Shown piece by piece: positions 1 through 9,690 of a stretch of DNA of 64,000 bases. The stretch is from positions 682,001 to 746,000 of the forward strand of contig NZ_JANQAH010000009.1 of NCBI RefSeq assembly GCF_024707125.1, written 5' to 3'. A model generated the notes under the pieces. It ran no database searches and was not told the DNA's origin. It worked only from the letters and a program-made list of their open reading frames with translations. The position numbers and the translations under genes were made by a program. Every line of letters begins with the position of its first letter. Within the stretch, counting starts at the first letter, position 1. The DNA comes from Devosia sp. GTDB taxonomy: Bacteria > Pseudomonadota > Alphaproteobacteria > Rhizobiales > Devosiaceae.

Positions 1-1055
<1,055 letters not shown>

Positions 1056-1118
1056 TTTGCAACTGGGTGCTGGCGCTCTTGGTCGGCACCCAGCCGCTTC
1101 CTCCCATCCATTCACGGT

Positions 1119-1181
1119 GTCATTCCCGCGAAAGCGGGAATCTCTTTTCCGACCGGAGATCCCCGCTTTCGTGGGGATGAC
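1119..1181. repeat. REP-like palindromic repeat, family A (paired, inverted)
   Basis: Two copies of a palindromic unit face each other. The first is GTCATTCCCGCGAAAGCGGG and following bases; the second, GGAGATCCCCGCTTTCGTGG and following bases, is its inverted copy. Each half can form a GC-rich hairpin. Related copies occur at 9622-9690 and 52273-52299. It lies between frmA and fghA, so it could act as a transcript-end or stability element. It is a dispersed extragenic palindrome, not a CRISPR. Confidence 0.8.
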
Positions 1182-1235
1182 GCCGCGGGTAAGGGCGGCC
1201 CCATTGCAGCCCTCCCTCCCAGAGGACCCCAAACA

Positions 1236-2066
1236 ATGAACCTCATCGAACAACACGCCTCTTTCGGCGGCACGCAGAGCGTTTTCCGGCACACGTCCAA
1301 AACCCTTAACTGCGACATGAACTTCGGGATTTTCATCCCCGAGCACGCAGAGGGCGAGCGCCTCCCGGTCATCTACTGGCTCTCGGGCCTCACCTGCACC
1401 GAGCAGAATTTCATCACCAAATCAGGCGCCCAGGCCTATGCCGCCGAACACGGCGTCATCGTCGTCGCCCCCGACACCTCGCCCCGCGGCGATGACGTTG
1501 CCGACGATCCGGCCTACGACCTTGGCAAGGGCGCCGGTTTCTATCTCAACGCCACGCAAGCCCCTTGGGCAGCACACTTCCGCATGTACGACTACATCGT
1601 GGAAGAACTCCCAGCCCTCATTGAAGCCAATTTCCCGGTGAGTGACCGCCGCTCGATCATGGGCCACTCCATGGGCGGCCACGGCGCTCTCACCATCGCC
1701 CTCAAGAACCCCGGCCGCTACCGCGCCGTCTCGGCTTTTGCCCCCATCGTCGCGCCAAGCCAGGTCCCATGGGGCGAAAAGGCCTTCTCCGCCTATCTCG
1801 GCCCCGACCGCGACACCTGGAAACAGTACGACGCGACCGCACTTCTCGCCTCGGCCACTGAACGCCTGCCCATCCTCATCGACCAGGGCGACGCCGACGA
1901 TTTCCTGCTCACCCAGCTCAAACCGGAAATCTTCACCGCCGAAGCCAAGCGCCTCGATCACCCGGTCACCCTCAACCTGCGCCCAGGCTACGATCACTCC
2001 TTCTACTTCATTGCCAGCTTCATCGGCGAGCACATCGCCCACCACGCGGCGGCCCTCAAAGCCTGA
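1236..2066 (+). CDS. fghA: S-formylglutathione hydrolase
   Basis: A 276-residue serine hydrolase of the esterase D family that hydrolyses S-formylglutathione to formate and glutathione, completing formaldehyde detoxification begun by the upstream dehydrogenase. The family motif SGLTCTEQNF lies near residue 47, the nucleophile elbow GHSMGGHGAL near residue 145, the acid in DQGDADDF near residue 215 and the catalytic His in DHSFYF near residue 255. Length matches the family (about 275-280). It is 180 bp downstream of frmA on the same strand with a palindromic repeat between, so co-transcription is likely but not certain. Confidence 0.95.
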   Translation: MNLIEQHASFGGTQSVFRHTSKTLNCDMNFGIFIPEHAEGERLPVIYWLSGLTCTEQNFITKSGAQAYAAEHGVIVVAPDTSPRGDDVADDPAYDLGKGAGFYLNATQAPWAAHFRMYDYIVEELPALIEANFPVSDRRSIMGHSMGGHGALTIALKNPGRYRAVSAFAPIVAPSQVPWGEKAFSAYLGPDRDTWKQYDATALLASATERLPILIDQGDADDFLLTQLKPEIFTAEAKRLDHPVTLNLRPGYDHSFYFIASFIGEHIAHHAAALKA

Positions 2067-2128
2067 CGGCCCTTGACGGCCGCCATAATGCCCGCACTAT
2101 CGCGGCCGTCGAACAAGAGCAAAGCCCC

Positions 2129-3142
2129 ATGAGCGAGCAGGAACGCCGCCCCTTCGTCAGCGCCCGCACCGTGGCCGAACGCGCCGGCGTGTCGCGCTCG
2201 GCCGTGTCGCGGACCTTTACCGATGGCGCCAGCGTTTCCGAGGAAACCCGCCGCAAGGTGCTCGAAGCCGCCGGCGAGCTCGGCTACCACGTCAATCACC
2301 TCGCCCGGGGTCTTCGCGAGCGCAGCAACATCGTCTGCCTCGTCGTCGCCGACATGACCACCCCGATCCGCGCCCGCCTCGTTGATGTCCTGACGCGAAA
2401 ACTGCAGGCTGCTGGCAAGGTGATCATGATCATCAATACCGGCACCGACGAGGAAAGCGTCGCCGCGGCCCTGCGGCAGACGCTCAACTACCGCGCCGAC
2501 GCCACCGTGGTCCTTTCCGGCACGCCCTCAGCAAAACTGATCGAAACCAGCCTCGCCAATGGCCAGCAGGTCATCCTCATCAATCGCGACGATCCGCTGA
2601 CCGGCTGCCACAATCTCAGCGTCGACAACGAAATGGCCGGGCGCGAGGCCTTCTTCCTGCTCCGCCGTGCCGGCTGCAAGCGCCTCGCCCTCGTCACCTC
2701 AACGGCCAGCACCGCGAGCCTCCTCGAACGCGAGCGCGTCTTCGTCGAGGTCGCCAAAGAAGCCGGCATGGCCGTCACCGTCATGGCCGCCGGCCCCACC
2801 AATTACGCCTCGGGCTACGAAAGTGCCCGCCGCCTTTTCGGCCGCTCCGATGGTCCCGATGGCGTCTTCTGCGTCACCGATCTCCTGGCGCTAGGCTTCA
2901 TGGATGCCGCCCGCCACGAATTCGGTCTCTCCCTCCCGAACGATCTTTGCCTTGTCGGGTTCGACGATATCGACGAAGGCGATTGGCAATCCTACAAGCT
3001 CACCACCTTCGCCCAGCCCTTCGCCGCCATGGGCGATCACCTGGTTGAACTGCTCGGCCAGACCGTTGCAGCCGGAACCGGAAGGCGGATTTTCGAGCCC
3101 ATTCCCATCTGGCGAAAAAGTGTAAGGCCATCAGCGGACTAA
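2129..3142 (+). CDS. LacI family transcriptional regulator
   Basis: A 337-residue LacI/GalR regulator. The N-terminal helix-turn-helix (VAERAGVSRSAVSRTF, residues about 14-29) and hinge helix (HVNHLARGLRERS) are followed by a periplasmic-binding-protein-like effector domain running from IVCLVV to residue 330. It sits 62 bp after fghA and 351 bp before an ABC importer operon on the same strand, so it is the best candidate regulator of that importer. The ligand cannot be read from sequence. The gap downstream holds TTGCAC repeats and a weak LacI-type dyad that could be its operator. Confidence 0.9.
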   Translation: MSEQERRPFVSARTVAERAGVSRSAVSRTFTDGASVSEETRRKVLEAAGELGYHVNHLARGLRERSNIVCLVVADMTTPIRARLVDVLTRKLQAAGKVIMIINTGTDEESVAAALRQTLNYRADATVVLSGTPSAKLIETSLANGQQVILINRDDPLTGCHNLSVDNEMAGREAFFLLRRAGCKRLALVTSTASTASLLERERVFVEVAKEAGMAVTVMAAGPTNYASGYESARRLFGRSDGPDGVFCVTDLLALGFMDAARHEFGLSLPNDLCLVGFDDIDEGDWQSYKLTTFAQPFAAMGDHLVELLGQTVAAGTGRRIFEPIPIWRKSVRPSAD

Positions 3143-3493
3143 CGCCCCCGAACGGCCCATCTTGCACCTTGCACAGCATTGCACACGGTCGCAATAACAG
3201 CGCTGTCATGAAAGCGTTATCGAAGCCAAATATCTAGTTTCACCGAAAGAGATGCAAATGCACTTGTGTGCAAGCATCATTCGGTGTTGTCTATGCATGC
3301 GCTCGGCGCGGCCCCGGCAATATCCGACACAGAATTCGGAATTGCCCGCCGCGCTCAAGCAGCGAGGAGGGGAGTTCCATCAAGTTTGCGGGTGCGGGCT
3401 GGTGCGCATCTGCTTGTCGGCCTTGCCGGCTCATGGACTCCGTCGCCAGCGCAGCTAGGGTACCCTCTGGGGCTGCCCACATGGGAGAACACG
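3143..3493 (+). promoter_or_regulatory. Intergenic control region with TTGCAC repeats before the ABC importer operon
   Basis: This 351-bp gap has no convincing gene. It holds three direct TTGCAC copies (3162-3167, 3169-3174, 3179-3184), an inverted GTGCAA (3268-3273), and a weak LacI-like dyad TGAAAGCGTTATCG (3209-3222). Frames are open through part of it, but homology to binding proteins begins only at 3494, where a signal peptide starts. The repeats are seen directly; a role as operator for the upstream LacI protein is inference. Confidence 0.4.
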
Positions 3494-4645
3494 ATGAAAC
3501 GCCGCCATTTCCTGATTTCCGCCGCCAGCATTGCCGCCGGCGTGACGATTATGCCGCGCATGGCCTTCGGTGCCGAAGGCGTGATCGACGTCTATTTCAC
3601 CTCGGACCAGAACGTCATCGACTTCTGGACCAATGTGGTGAAGCCCAAATTTGAAGCCGCCCATGCCGGCATCACGCTCAACCTCGTTGACGGTGGCGAC
3701 GGCCCGGGCGTTGCCGCCATCGGCGACCGCGCTCTCGCCGCGCTTGCCAGCGGCACCGATCCGCAGGCCGATCTCTTCGAAGGCTATGACACCCGCGTCA
3801 ATGCCGGCGCCATCGACAAGGGTCTCTTCGTTGATTTCTCGGCCGCAGGCCTCTCCAACTATTCCAAGGTCAATCCGCTCGCCAACGACATCCCGACCCG
3901 TTTGGCCTATCGCGGCAGCCAGGTGCTGCTCGCCTATGACACCACCAAGCTCGATCCTGCTGCCGTGCCCAAGACCTGGGCCGACCTCGTCACCTGGATC
4001 AAGGCAAACCCGGGCCAGTTCATCTACAACCGTCCCAACAAGGGCGGTTCGGGTGGCAATTTCGTGCGCCGCGCCGTGCTCGAGGCCAATGGCAAGGATC
4101 CCAAGAAGTTCACCGTCGACAATTTCACCCCCGAATTTGCCGAAGAAGCCCTGACCCCGGCCTTTGCCATTCTCAACGACCTCGCCCCCTCGCTCTTTGA
4201 AGGCGGCGCCTATACGTCGGGCAATACCCAGTCGCTGCAGCTGCTCGGCCAGTCGGCCGTCACCATGATCCCGGCCTGGTCCGATCAGGCGCTCTCGGCC
4301 ATCGCCCAGGGCGTGCTTCCGGAAACCACCGGCCTCGTCCAGCTTCAGGACCTCGGCCTGCCCGGCGGCTTCACCTATATTGCCGTGCTCTCCAATGGCG
4401 CCAACAAGGACTCGGCAATTCTCCTGGCCGACTTCCTCCTCACCGAGGAAATCCAGTCCGCCGTGCTCACCGAACTCGGTGGCTTCCCCGGCGTCGCCTG
4501 GGACTATGTCTCGGCCGACCTGCGCGAGCGCTTTGCCGACATCATCCCGGCGTCGATCCCGACCTTCCCGGGCGGCAAGTGGGAAACCGCGCTCAATGAC
4601 GGCTGGTATCGCGCTGTTGCTCCGAACGTGGACCCTGCCTCGTGA
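3494..4645 (+). CDS. ABC transporter substrate-binding protein (Fe3+/putrescine-like fold)
   Basis: A 383-residue periplasmic binding protein. I chose the ATG at 3494 because it begins a signal peptide, MKRRHFLISAASIAAG, whose RR-x-F-L pattern resembles a Tat signal ending near AFGA. The mature part resembles the family 1 extracellular binding proteins that serve iron and polyamine importers (NRPNKGGSGGNFVRRAVL, residues about 180-197). The following permease starts within its stop codon (GTGA overlap), so they form one operon. Substrate is not evident. The operon's phosphodiesterase-like and phosphatase-like enzymes suggest an organophosphate rather than iron. Confidence 0.85.
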   Translation: MKRRHFLISAASIAAGVTIMPRMAFGAEGVIDVYFTSDQNVIDFWTNVVKPKFEAAHAGITLNLVDGGDGPGVAAIGDRALAALASGTDPQADLFEGYDTRVNAGAIDKGLFVDFSAAGLSNYSKVNPLANDIPTRLAYRGSQVLLAYDTTKLDPAAVPKTWADLVTWIKANPGQFIYNRPNKGGSGGNFVRRAVLEANGKDPKKFTVDNFTPEFAEEALTPAFAILNDLAPSLFEGGAYTSGNTQSLQLLGQSAVTMIPAWSDQALSAIAQGVLPETTGLVQLQDLGLPGGFTYIAVLSNGANKDSAILLADFLLTEEIQSAVLTELGGFPGVAWDYVSADLRERFADIIPASIPTFPGGKWETALNDGWYRAVAPNVDPAS

Positions 4646-5520
4646 CCACGACAGACGCGGGCGCTTTGGCGCCCGCACCCACGCAACGCAAGAGGCCGAT
4701 TGGCCTCTTGCTCGTGGCCGCCCCCGTTTTGCTCGTTCTCTGGCTCATCATCTGGCCGATTATCTCGGCCGTGATCCAGACCCTCTGGCTGCCGACATCA
4801 GATGGCGGGCGCGCCCTTTCGGTCTCGAGCTACGAGTTCTTCGCCAACGATCCCTATAGCCGCGCGAACCTGGCCATCACGCTCTGGACTACGGGCGTCT
4901 GCGCCATTTTCCTGCTGCTGATCTGCCTGCCGATCGCGCTCTATCTGCGTTTTTCCAATTCAAAGATCGCTGCCTATGTGCAGGGCCTCGCCATCTTCCC
5001 GATGTTCGTGCCCTCGATCATCCTGAGCTTTGCGTTCATCCGCGTGCTCGGCCCCAATGGCACGGTCGATCTGCTGCTCAATTCCGTGGGCCTCCCAAAA
5101 ATCAAGTCGCCCTACCTCACCCCCTGGGGTCCGGTCATCGGCCTTGTCTGGGACAACATCCCGCTGACGGTGCTGATCCTGCTTTCTGGCCTCGGCAATG
5201 TGTCCAATCAGGCCATCGAAGCCGCGCGCGATGTCGGGGCAGGGCGCCTCATGCTCTTCTGGCACATTATCCTGCCGCGCATTTCCAATTCGATCCTCGT
5301 TGCCATTTCCTTTGCCGTCCTCGGCATTTTCTCGGCCTTCACCCTGCCTTACGTGCTGGGTCCCGCCGCGCCGGAAATGATGGGCCCCTTCATGCAGCGC
5401 ACCTTCCGCGACCTGTTCGACCCCACCAACGCCATCACCCAGGCCGTCATCACCTTCGGCTTCTGCATCCTCTTCGGGCTCTTCTATGTGCGGTCCGTCG
5501 CCAAGAACAGGACGCCCTGA
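4642..5520 (+). CDS. ABC transporter permease, first subunit (PotB-like)
   Basis: A 292-residue inner-membrane permease of the binding-protein-dependent family, starting with GTG in a 4-bp overlap with the binding-protein gene. About six hydrophobic segments are visible, the first at residues about 22-45. The cytoplasmic EAA loop (EAARDVGAGRLMLFWHIILP, residues about 193-212) is the docking site for the ATPase. It pairs with the permease starting 2 bp downstream to form the translocation channel. Confidence 0.9.
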   Translation: MTTTDAGALAPAPTQRKRPIGLLLVAAPVLLVLWLIIWPIISAVIQTLWLPTSDGGRALSVSSYEFFANDPYSRANLAITLWTTGVCAIFLLLICLPIALYLRFSNSKIAAYVQGLAIFPMFVPSIILSFAFIRVLGPNGTVDLLLNSVGLPKIKSPYLTPWGPVIGLVWDNIPLTVLILLSGLGNVSNQAIEAARDVGAGRLMLFWHIILPRISNSILVAISFAVLGIFSAFTLPYVLGPAAPEMMGPFMQRTFRDLFDPTNAITQAVITFGFCILFGLFYVRSVAKNRTP

Positions 5521-5521
5521 C

Positions 5522-6346
5522 ATGAGCGCCTCTCTCAAAGTCGCACAACCCGTGGACTGGACCGGCATCGTCTTCGCCGTCGTCCTCACCCTCGTCATCG
5601 TCGCGCCGCTGCTCGTCGTCGGCACCTGGGCCTTCACCAATGTCTGGCGCTTTCCCTCGGTCATCCCGCAGGAATTCGGCCTGAAATTCTGGTACCAGAC
5701 CCTGGCCCGCGCCGACGTCTGGAGCTCCATCACCATGAGCCTGACGCTGGCCACCACGGTGACAGTCCTCTCCGCCATCATCTGCCTACCGGCCGCCTAC
5801 GCCTTCGCCCGCCTGGATTTTCCCGGCCGCGATATTCTGTTCTTCTCGTTCCTCGCCGGCCACGCCTTCCCCAAATTCGGCCTCCTCGTCGCCATCGCCG
5901 GCATCTTCCTGCAGCTCAACCTCATCGGCACCTTCTGGGGCGTCGTCCTCATCCAGCTCGTGGGCACGCTGCTGTTCATGATCTGGATTCCCGTCGCCGC
6001 CTTCCAGGCCGTCGACCGCCGCATGGAAGAAGCCGCCCGCGACGTCGGCGCATCGCCCTTCCGCGTCTTCTGGTCGATCACCCTGCCACAGGCCGGCCCG
6101 ACCATCGCCGCAGCTCTGCTCCTGAGCTTTGTCGGCACTTTTTACGAAACCGAAGGCGCCTGGCTCATCGGCGCGCCCCAGGTCCGCACCCTGCCGGTCC
6201 TGATGATCTCCTTCATCAACAACCAGCCCGTCATCCAGTATGGCGCCGTGCTCTCAGTCCTCCTCTGGGTCCCCAGCTTCATCGCCCTTTTGTTCGCGCG
6301 CCGCGTCGTCAATTCCGGCTCCTTCGCCAAGGGCTTTGGCGGATGA
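5522..6346 (+). CDS. ABC transporter permease, second subunit (PotC-like)
   Basis: A 274-residue inner-membrane permease. The frame is open upstream to 5486, but the ATG at 5522 follows the previous stop by one base and begins MSASLKVAQPVDW, so it is preferred. Six hydrophobic segments are visible, with the EAA loop EAARDVGASPFRVFWSITLP at residues about 173-192. The gene is followed by 383 bp of palindromic repeats before the ATPase gene, an unusual interruption in what is otherwise a tightly packed operon. Confidence 0.9.
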   Translation: MSASLKVAQPVDWTGIVFAVVLTLVIVAPLLVVGTWAFTNVWRFPSVIPQEFGLKFWYQTLARADVWSSITMSLTLATTVTVLSAIICLPAAYAFARLDFPGRDILFFSFLAGHAFPKFGLLVAIAGIFLQLNLIGTFWGVVLIQLVGTLLFMIWIPVAAFQAVDRRMEEAARDVGASPFRVFWSITLPQAGPTIAAALLLSFVGTFYETEGAWLIGAPQVRTLPVLMISFINNQPVIQYGAVLSVLLWVPSFIALLFARRVVNSGSFAKGFGG

Positions 6347-6369
6347 GTGTGGCCATCTCAAGCATCTCT

Positions 6370-6720
6370 GCTCCCGCCCCCCTCCCCACCCCCTCCCCGC
6401 AAGGGGGAGGGTGCTGCTGCGGTGGACGTGCACCACTTCTCGCCCCAAACTCGATCCAGCACCTCCCCCTTGACGGGGGAGGTTGGGAGGGGGTGCCGGC
6501 ACCCACAAAACTCGCGGGGCCAACCCACCTCTCCTTCTGGGGGAGAGGTCGAATTGCGCAGCAATTCGGGTGAGGGGGCCTTCCGGCAACCTCTGCCCTC
6601 GCCCCGCTACCTCCTCTCGAGCATCGCCCCTTTATCCGATGCCCCTCGCGCTCCTTTTGCCTCTCGCAGGCCCCCTCACCCGGCGCTGCGCGCCGACCTC
6701 TCCCCCAAGGGAGAGGTGAA
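6370..6720. repeat. Cluster of REP-like palindromes, family C
   Basis: The 383-bp gap between permease and ATPase genes consists largely of palindromic units built on CTCCCCCTTGACGGGGGAGG and close variants, near 6376-6412, 6460-6497, 6525-6577 and 6669-6718. Several are inverted relative to each other. Shorter copies occur at 9428-9497 and 16097-16200. There is no convincing gene here; frames open across the repeats are composition artefacts. The transcript through this region would fold strongly and could alter the expression of downstream genes. Confidence 0.8.
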
Positions 6721-6729
6721 GGAATAAAA

Positions 6730-7770
6730 ATGTCCGTTCTGACTATCAAAGATGTCACCAAGCTTTTCCCCGGCGGCACCAAGGCCGTGGATTCCTTCTC
6801 GCTCGAAGTGGCGGATGGCGAACTCGTCTGCCTCCTCGGTCCCTCGGGCTCCGGAAAATCGACGCTCCTGCGCATGGTTGGCGGCTTCGAACAGCCGACC
6901 TCCGGCCTCATCACCATCGACGGCCAGGACATCACCCACCTGCCGCCGGAAAAGCGTCCCACCGGCATGGTGTTCCAGAGCCACGCCCTCTGGACCCACA
7001 TGGACGTCTTCAAAAACCTCGCCTTTGGCCTGAAACTTCGCCGCCTGCCGGCCGACGAGATCAAGCGCAAGGTCGAAGCCGTGCTCGAACTCGTGGGCCT
7101 CGGCGGCTACGGCACTCGCCGCGTCACCCAGCTCTCCGGCGGCCAGCAACAGCGCGTCGCCCTTGCCCGCTCGCTGGTGCTCGAACCCAAGATCCTCCTC
7201 CTCGACGAGCCCTTTGCCAGCCTCGACCAGCACCTGCGCGAGCGCCTCCGCGAAGAAGTCCGCGATATCCAGCAGCGCGTCGGCATCACCACGCTTTTCG
7301 TGACGCACGGCCAGGACGAAGCCCTCTCCATGGCCGATCGCATCGTCGTCATGCGCGATGGCCGCACCGAGCAGATCGATCGCCCCGACGTCGTCTATCG
7401 CGATCCCCAGACCCCCTTCGTCGCCGGCTTCATCGGCACGATGAACCTGATCGAAGGCACGGTCGCTAACGGCACCTTTAGCCGCGCCAGCTTCAGCCAT
7501 CCGCTCGCTGTCGCCGATGGCCCCGCTACCCTCGCCATCCGCCCCGAAGCGCTCGATCTCGTTGCCGCCGAACCCGGCGCCGCAAAGGTCCATCGCGTCA
7601 CCGACTACGGCACCCATGGCCTGCTCGACCTCAACCTGCCCGATGGCACCCGCGTAAAAGCCATGGTGAACCACCCCGGCCAGTTCAGCCACGGCCAGGG
7701 CGTCAATCTCGCCCCCCGCGCCGTCGCTGCCTATCGCGATAACAAGCAGATCTTCCGGAGCGAGGCATGA
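6730..7770 (+). CDS. ABC transporter ATP-binding protein (PotA/FbpC-like)
   Basis: A 346-residue ATPase that powers the importer encoded upstream. All nucleotide-binding motifs are intact: Walker A GPSGSGKST (residues about 37-45), Q-loop MVFQSHALW, signature LSGGQQQR (about 136), Walker B ILLLDEPFASLD (about 156), and the switch His in FVTHGQDE. The C-terminal 110 residues form a TOBE-type regulatory domain, as in the putrescine and iron importer ATPases. It overlaps the next gene by 4 bp (ATGA). Confidence 0.92.
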   Translation: MSVLTIKDVTKLFPGGTKAVDSFSLEVADGELVCLLGPSGSGKSTLLRMVGGFEQPTSGLITIDGQDITHLPPEKRPTGMVFQSHALWTHMDVFKNLAFGLKLRRLPADEIKRKVEAVLELVGLGGYGTRRVTQLSGGQQQRVALARSLVLEPKILLLDEPFASLDQHLRERLREEVRDIQQRVGITTLFVTHGQDEALSMADRIVVMRDGRTEQIDRPDVVYRDPQTPFVAGFIGTMNLIEGTVANGTFSRASFSHPLAVADGPATLAIRPEALDLVAAEPGAAKVHRVTDYGTHGLLDLNLPDGTRVKAMVNHPGQFSHGQGVNLAPRAVAAYRDNKQIFRSEA

Positions 7771-8603
7771 GCGACCCGCTCTATATTGAACAGGGCGGTC
7801 ACCGCACCTGGCTCAAATGGCACCGCGGCCGCCGCAAGGCGTCCGACCCCGTCTTTACTGGCAGCCGCATTTTGGAAGCCATGCGCCTCGGCGCCAGCGT
7901 CGAGGTAGACCTGGTTATCCACGCCGACCACGGCTGTGCTATCCTTCATAACTTCTCGCTCGAGGAAGAGACCACCGGGTCCGGCCTCGTGCGCCAAACG
8001 CCGGCTGCAGTTCTGCGCCAATTGCATCTGCGCGGCACCGACGGGCACCCCATCGCCGACAAGGTGATGCTGCTTGAAGATCTCTGTGCGCTCCTCGCGC
8101 AAAACCAGCCGCATCCCGATGCGCTGCTGCAGCTTGATTTCAAGGAAGATTCCGCCGCCCTGACGCCCGAAGTGATCGCCAATTTCGGCGCCACCGTCGG
8201 CCCAGTCGCGCGTTCACTCATTCTCTCGGGCGGCGACTTCGATGCTATCAGTCTGCTAGCGAACTCGGCCCCCGATCTGCGCACCGGCTACGACCCCTGC
8301 TATGGCGAATCTCTCGCACGCTTGAAAGCCACAGGCGACTTCAAAACCTTCATCAACGACGCGCTCAAAACCGCGCCCGACGCCGAAATGATCTACCTCG
8401 CCTACGATATCGTCCTCGAAGCCGATGCCGCCGGCTTTGACATCGTGGCGCCCATTCACGCTTCCGGCCGGCGCATCGACGCCTGGACCATTCGCACTGT
8501 CGACGACACGACAATCCCCAAAGTCCGGCGCCTCCTGGCGCTCAAAGTCGATCAGATCACCACCGACGATCCCGAGGGGCTGAAGGCGGCCCTCGAAAAA
8601 TGA
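7767..8603 (+). CDS. Glycerophosphodiester phosphodiesterase-family protein
   Basis: A 278-residue TIM-barrel protein resembling glycerophosphodiester phosphodiesterases, which cleave glycerophospho-alcohols to glycerol 3-phosphate and the alcohol. Seen are an acidic strand VEVDL followed by the catalytic-type His in ILHNFSLEEETTG (residues about 47-72), LQLDFKE (about 123), and the C-terminal WTI...QITTDDPEGL (about 239-272), typical of the family's final strands. The usual N-terminal HRG motif appears as WHRGRRK at 18-24. No signal peptide is visible, so it should be cytosolic. It overlaps both neighbours by 4 bp, so it belongs to the importer operon. Confidence 0.8.
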   Translation: MSDPLYIEQGGHRTWLKWHRGRRKASDPVFTGSRILEAMRLGASVEVDLVIHADHGCAILHNFSLEEETTGSGLVRQTPAAVLRQLHLRGTDGHPIADKVMLLEDLCALLAQNQPHPDALLQLDFKEDSAALTPEVIANFGATVGPVARSLILSGGDFDAISLLANSAPDLRTGYDPCYGESLARLKATGDFKTFINDALKTAPDAEMIYLAYDIVLEADAAGFDIVAPIHASGRRIDAWTIRTVDDTTIPKVRRLLALKVDQITTDDPEGLKAALEK

Positions 8604-9409
8604 CTCACGATTACAACGCTATTCTCGCCGACATGGTCGCCACCACCCGCGAAGCCGGTGCGCTGACCCTCGAACACTTCAAGCGTTTTCGCGATCTGGA
8701 GATCGGCGTCAAAGGCCCCGGCGATTTCGTCTCCGATGCCGACCGCGAATCCGAAACCCTCATCCGCGACCGCCTGCTCTCCCGCTATCCCTGGGGCCTG
8801 ACCGGCGAGGAATTTGCCCCCGCCGAGCGCGACGACGAAACCCATCGCTGGCTCGTCGACCCCATCGACGGCACCACTAACTTCTTGAATGGTCAACACT
8901 ATACGATCACCATCGCCCTCCGCCGCGGCAACGAGACGGTGTGCGGCCTCGTCTACGACCCCGTCGCCGACGAGATGTTCACCGCCGTAAAGGGGCAGGG
9001 CGCCTTCCTCAACGGCGAGCGCCTCCATGTCAGCCGCTCGACCGACATCGCCATGATGTGCGTCGGCACCGGCCTCCCCACGCCGAATCTCTCATTGCAT
9101 GCAGGCGCTTACGCCCGCCTCGATGCCATCCGCGCCCCCATCGGCGCCGTCCGCATCGTCGGCAGCGCCGCCAATTCCTGCGCCTGGGTCGCCTGCGGTC
9201 GCCTCACCGGCTACTTTGAAGAAACCGGTTTCGTCGACACGGCAGCCGGCATTCTGCTGGTGGAAGAAGCCGGCGGCGTCGTCACCGACTGGTGGGGCCG
9301 CGGCCCGGAAACCTTCGAAAAAACCGGCGTCCTGGTCGTCGCCAACAAGTCGACCCACGCCTACCTCCTCGACCATCTTCGGGATGTGCCGCAAAAGAAC
9401 CCGGCCTAG
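8600..9409 (+). CDS. Inositol monophosphatase family protein
   Basis: A 269-residue Mg-dependent phosphatase of the IMPase/SuhB family. The metal site VDPIDGTTNFLNG lies at residues about 91-103, the acid in TGEEFAP near 72, and the second family signature (GFVDTAAGILLVEEAGG) at about 211-227. Length is normal. The family hydrolyses inositol phosphates but also other sugar phosphates or 3'-phosphoadenosine compounds, so the substrate is not certain. It is the last gene of the importer operon, starting inside the phosphodiesterase stop codon, so it probably acts on the phosphodiesterase product or a related phosphoester. Confidence 0.88.
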   Translation: MTHDYNAILADMVATTREAGALTLEHFKRFRDLEIGVKGPGDFVSDADRESETLIRDRLLSRYPWGLTGEEFAPAERDDETHRWLVDPIDGTTNFLNGQHYTITIALRRGNETVCGLVYDPVADEMFTAVKGQGAFLNGERLHVSRSTDIAMMCVGTGLPTPNLSLHAGAYARLDAIRAPIGAVRIVGSAANSCAWVACGRLTGYFEETGFVDTAAGILLVEEAGGVVTDWWGRGPETFEKTGVLVVANKSTHAYLLDHLRDVPQKNPA

Positions 9410-9427
9410 TCGCTAGGTTTCTCGCAC

Positions 9428-9497
9428 CAACCCCTCCCCAAACTCGAACTGCACCTCCCCCTTGATGGGGGAGGATGGGAGGGGGTGACGGCACTCA
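9428..9497. repeat. REP-like palindrome, family C
   Basis: Palindromic unit built on CACCTCCCCCTTGATGGGGG followed by GAGGATGGGAGGGGGTG, closely matching the copy near 6460-6497. It is the first of three different repeat units stacked in the 278-bp gap between two convergent operons; no gene is visible in that gap. Confidence 0.75.
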
Positions 9498-9512
9498 CGG
9501 AACGAGCCCTCC

Positions 9513-9587
9513 ATCGTCACCACCGGGCTTGTCCCGGTGGTCCATGCGGAGGCGAGATGGATTGCCGGGACAAGCCCGGCAATGACG
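9513..9587. repeat. REP-like palindrome pair, family B
   Basis: Two palindromes, CACCGGGCTTGTCCCGGTGG (about 9521-9540) and ATTGCCGGGACAAGCCCGGC (9561-9580), are inverted relative to each other. The same pair arrangement occurs at 17783-17860. It lies between the convergent phosphatase and CitE-like genes, where it could help end both transcripts. Confidence 0.8.
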
Positions 9588-9621
9588 ACTGTTTGTGCAT
9601 CGGCGTCTAAGCACCCACGGT

Positions 9622-9690
9622 GTCATCCCCGCGAAAGCGGGGATCTCCGTTTCGGCGCAGAGATTCCCGCCCACCGTAGACGGGGTGCTA
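9622..9690. repeat. REP-like palindrome, family A (second half degenerate)
   Basis: The first half, GTCATCCCCGCGAAAGCGGG, matches family A at 1119-1181. The expected inverted partner begins GAGATTCCCGC near 9660 and then decays. It touches the stop codon of the CitE-like gene on the other strand. Confidence 0.7.

Noticed and set aside
3266..3493. Upstream extension of the binding-protein frame to 3266
   Set aside because: The added 76 residues have no family similarity and would bury the signal peptide that begins at 3494.
6370..6720. Repeat cluster as a CRISPR array
   Set aside because: Units are palindromic, variable in spacing and sequence, mixed in orientation, lack uniform spacers, and have no cas genes nearby.
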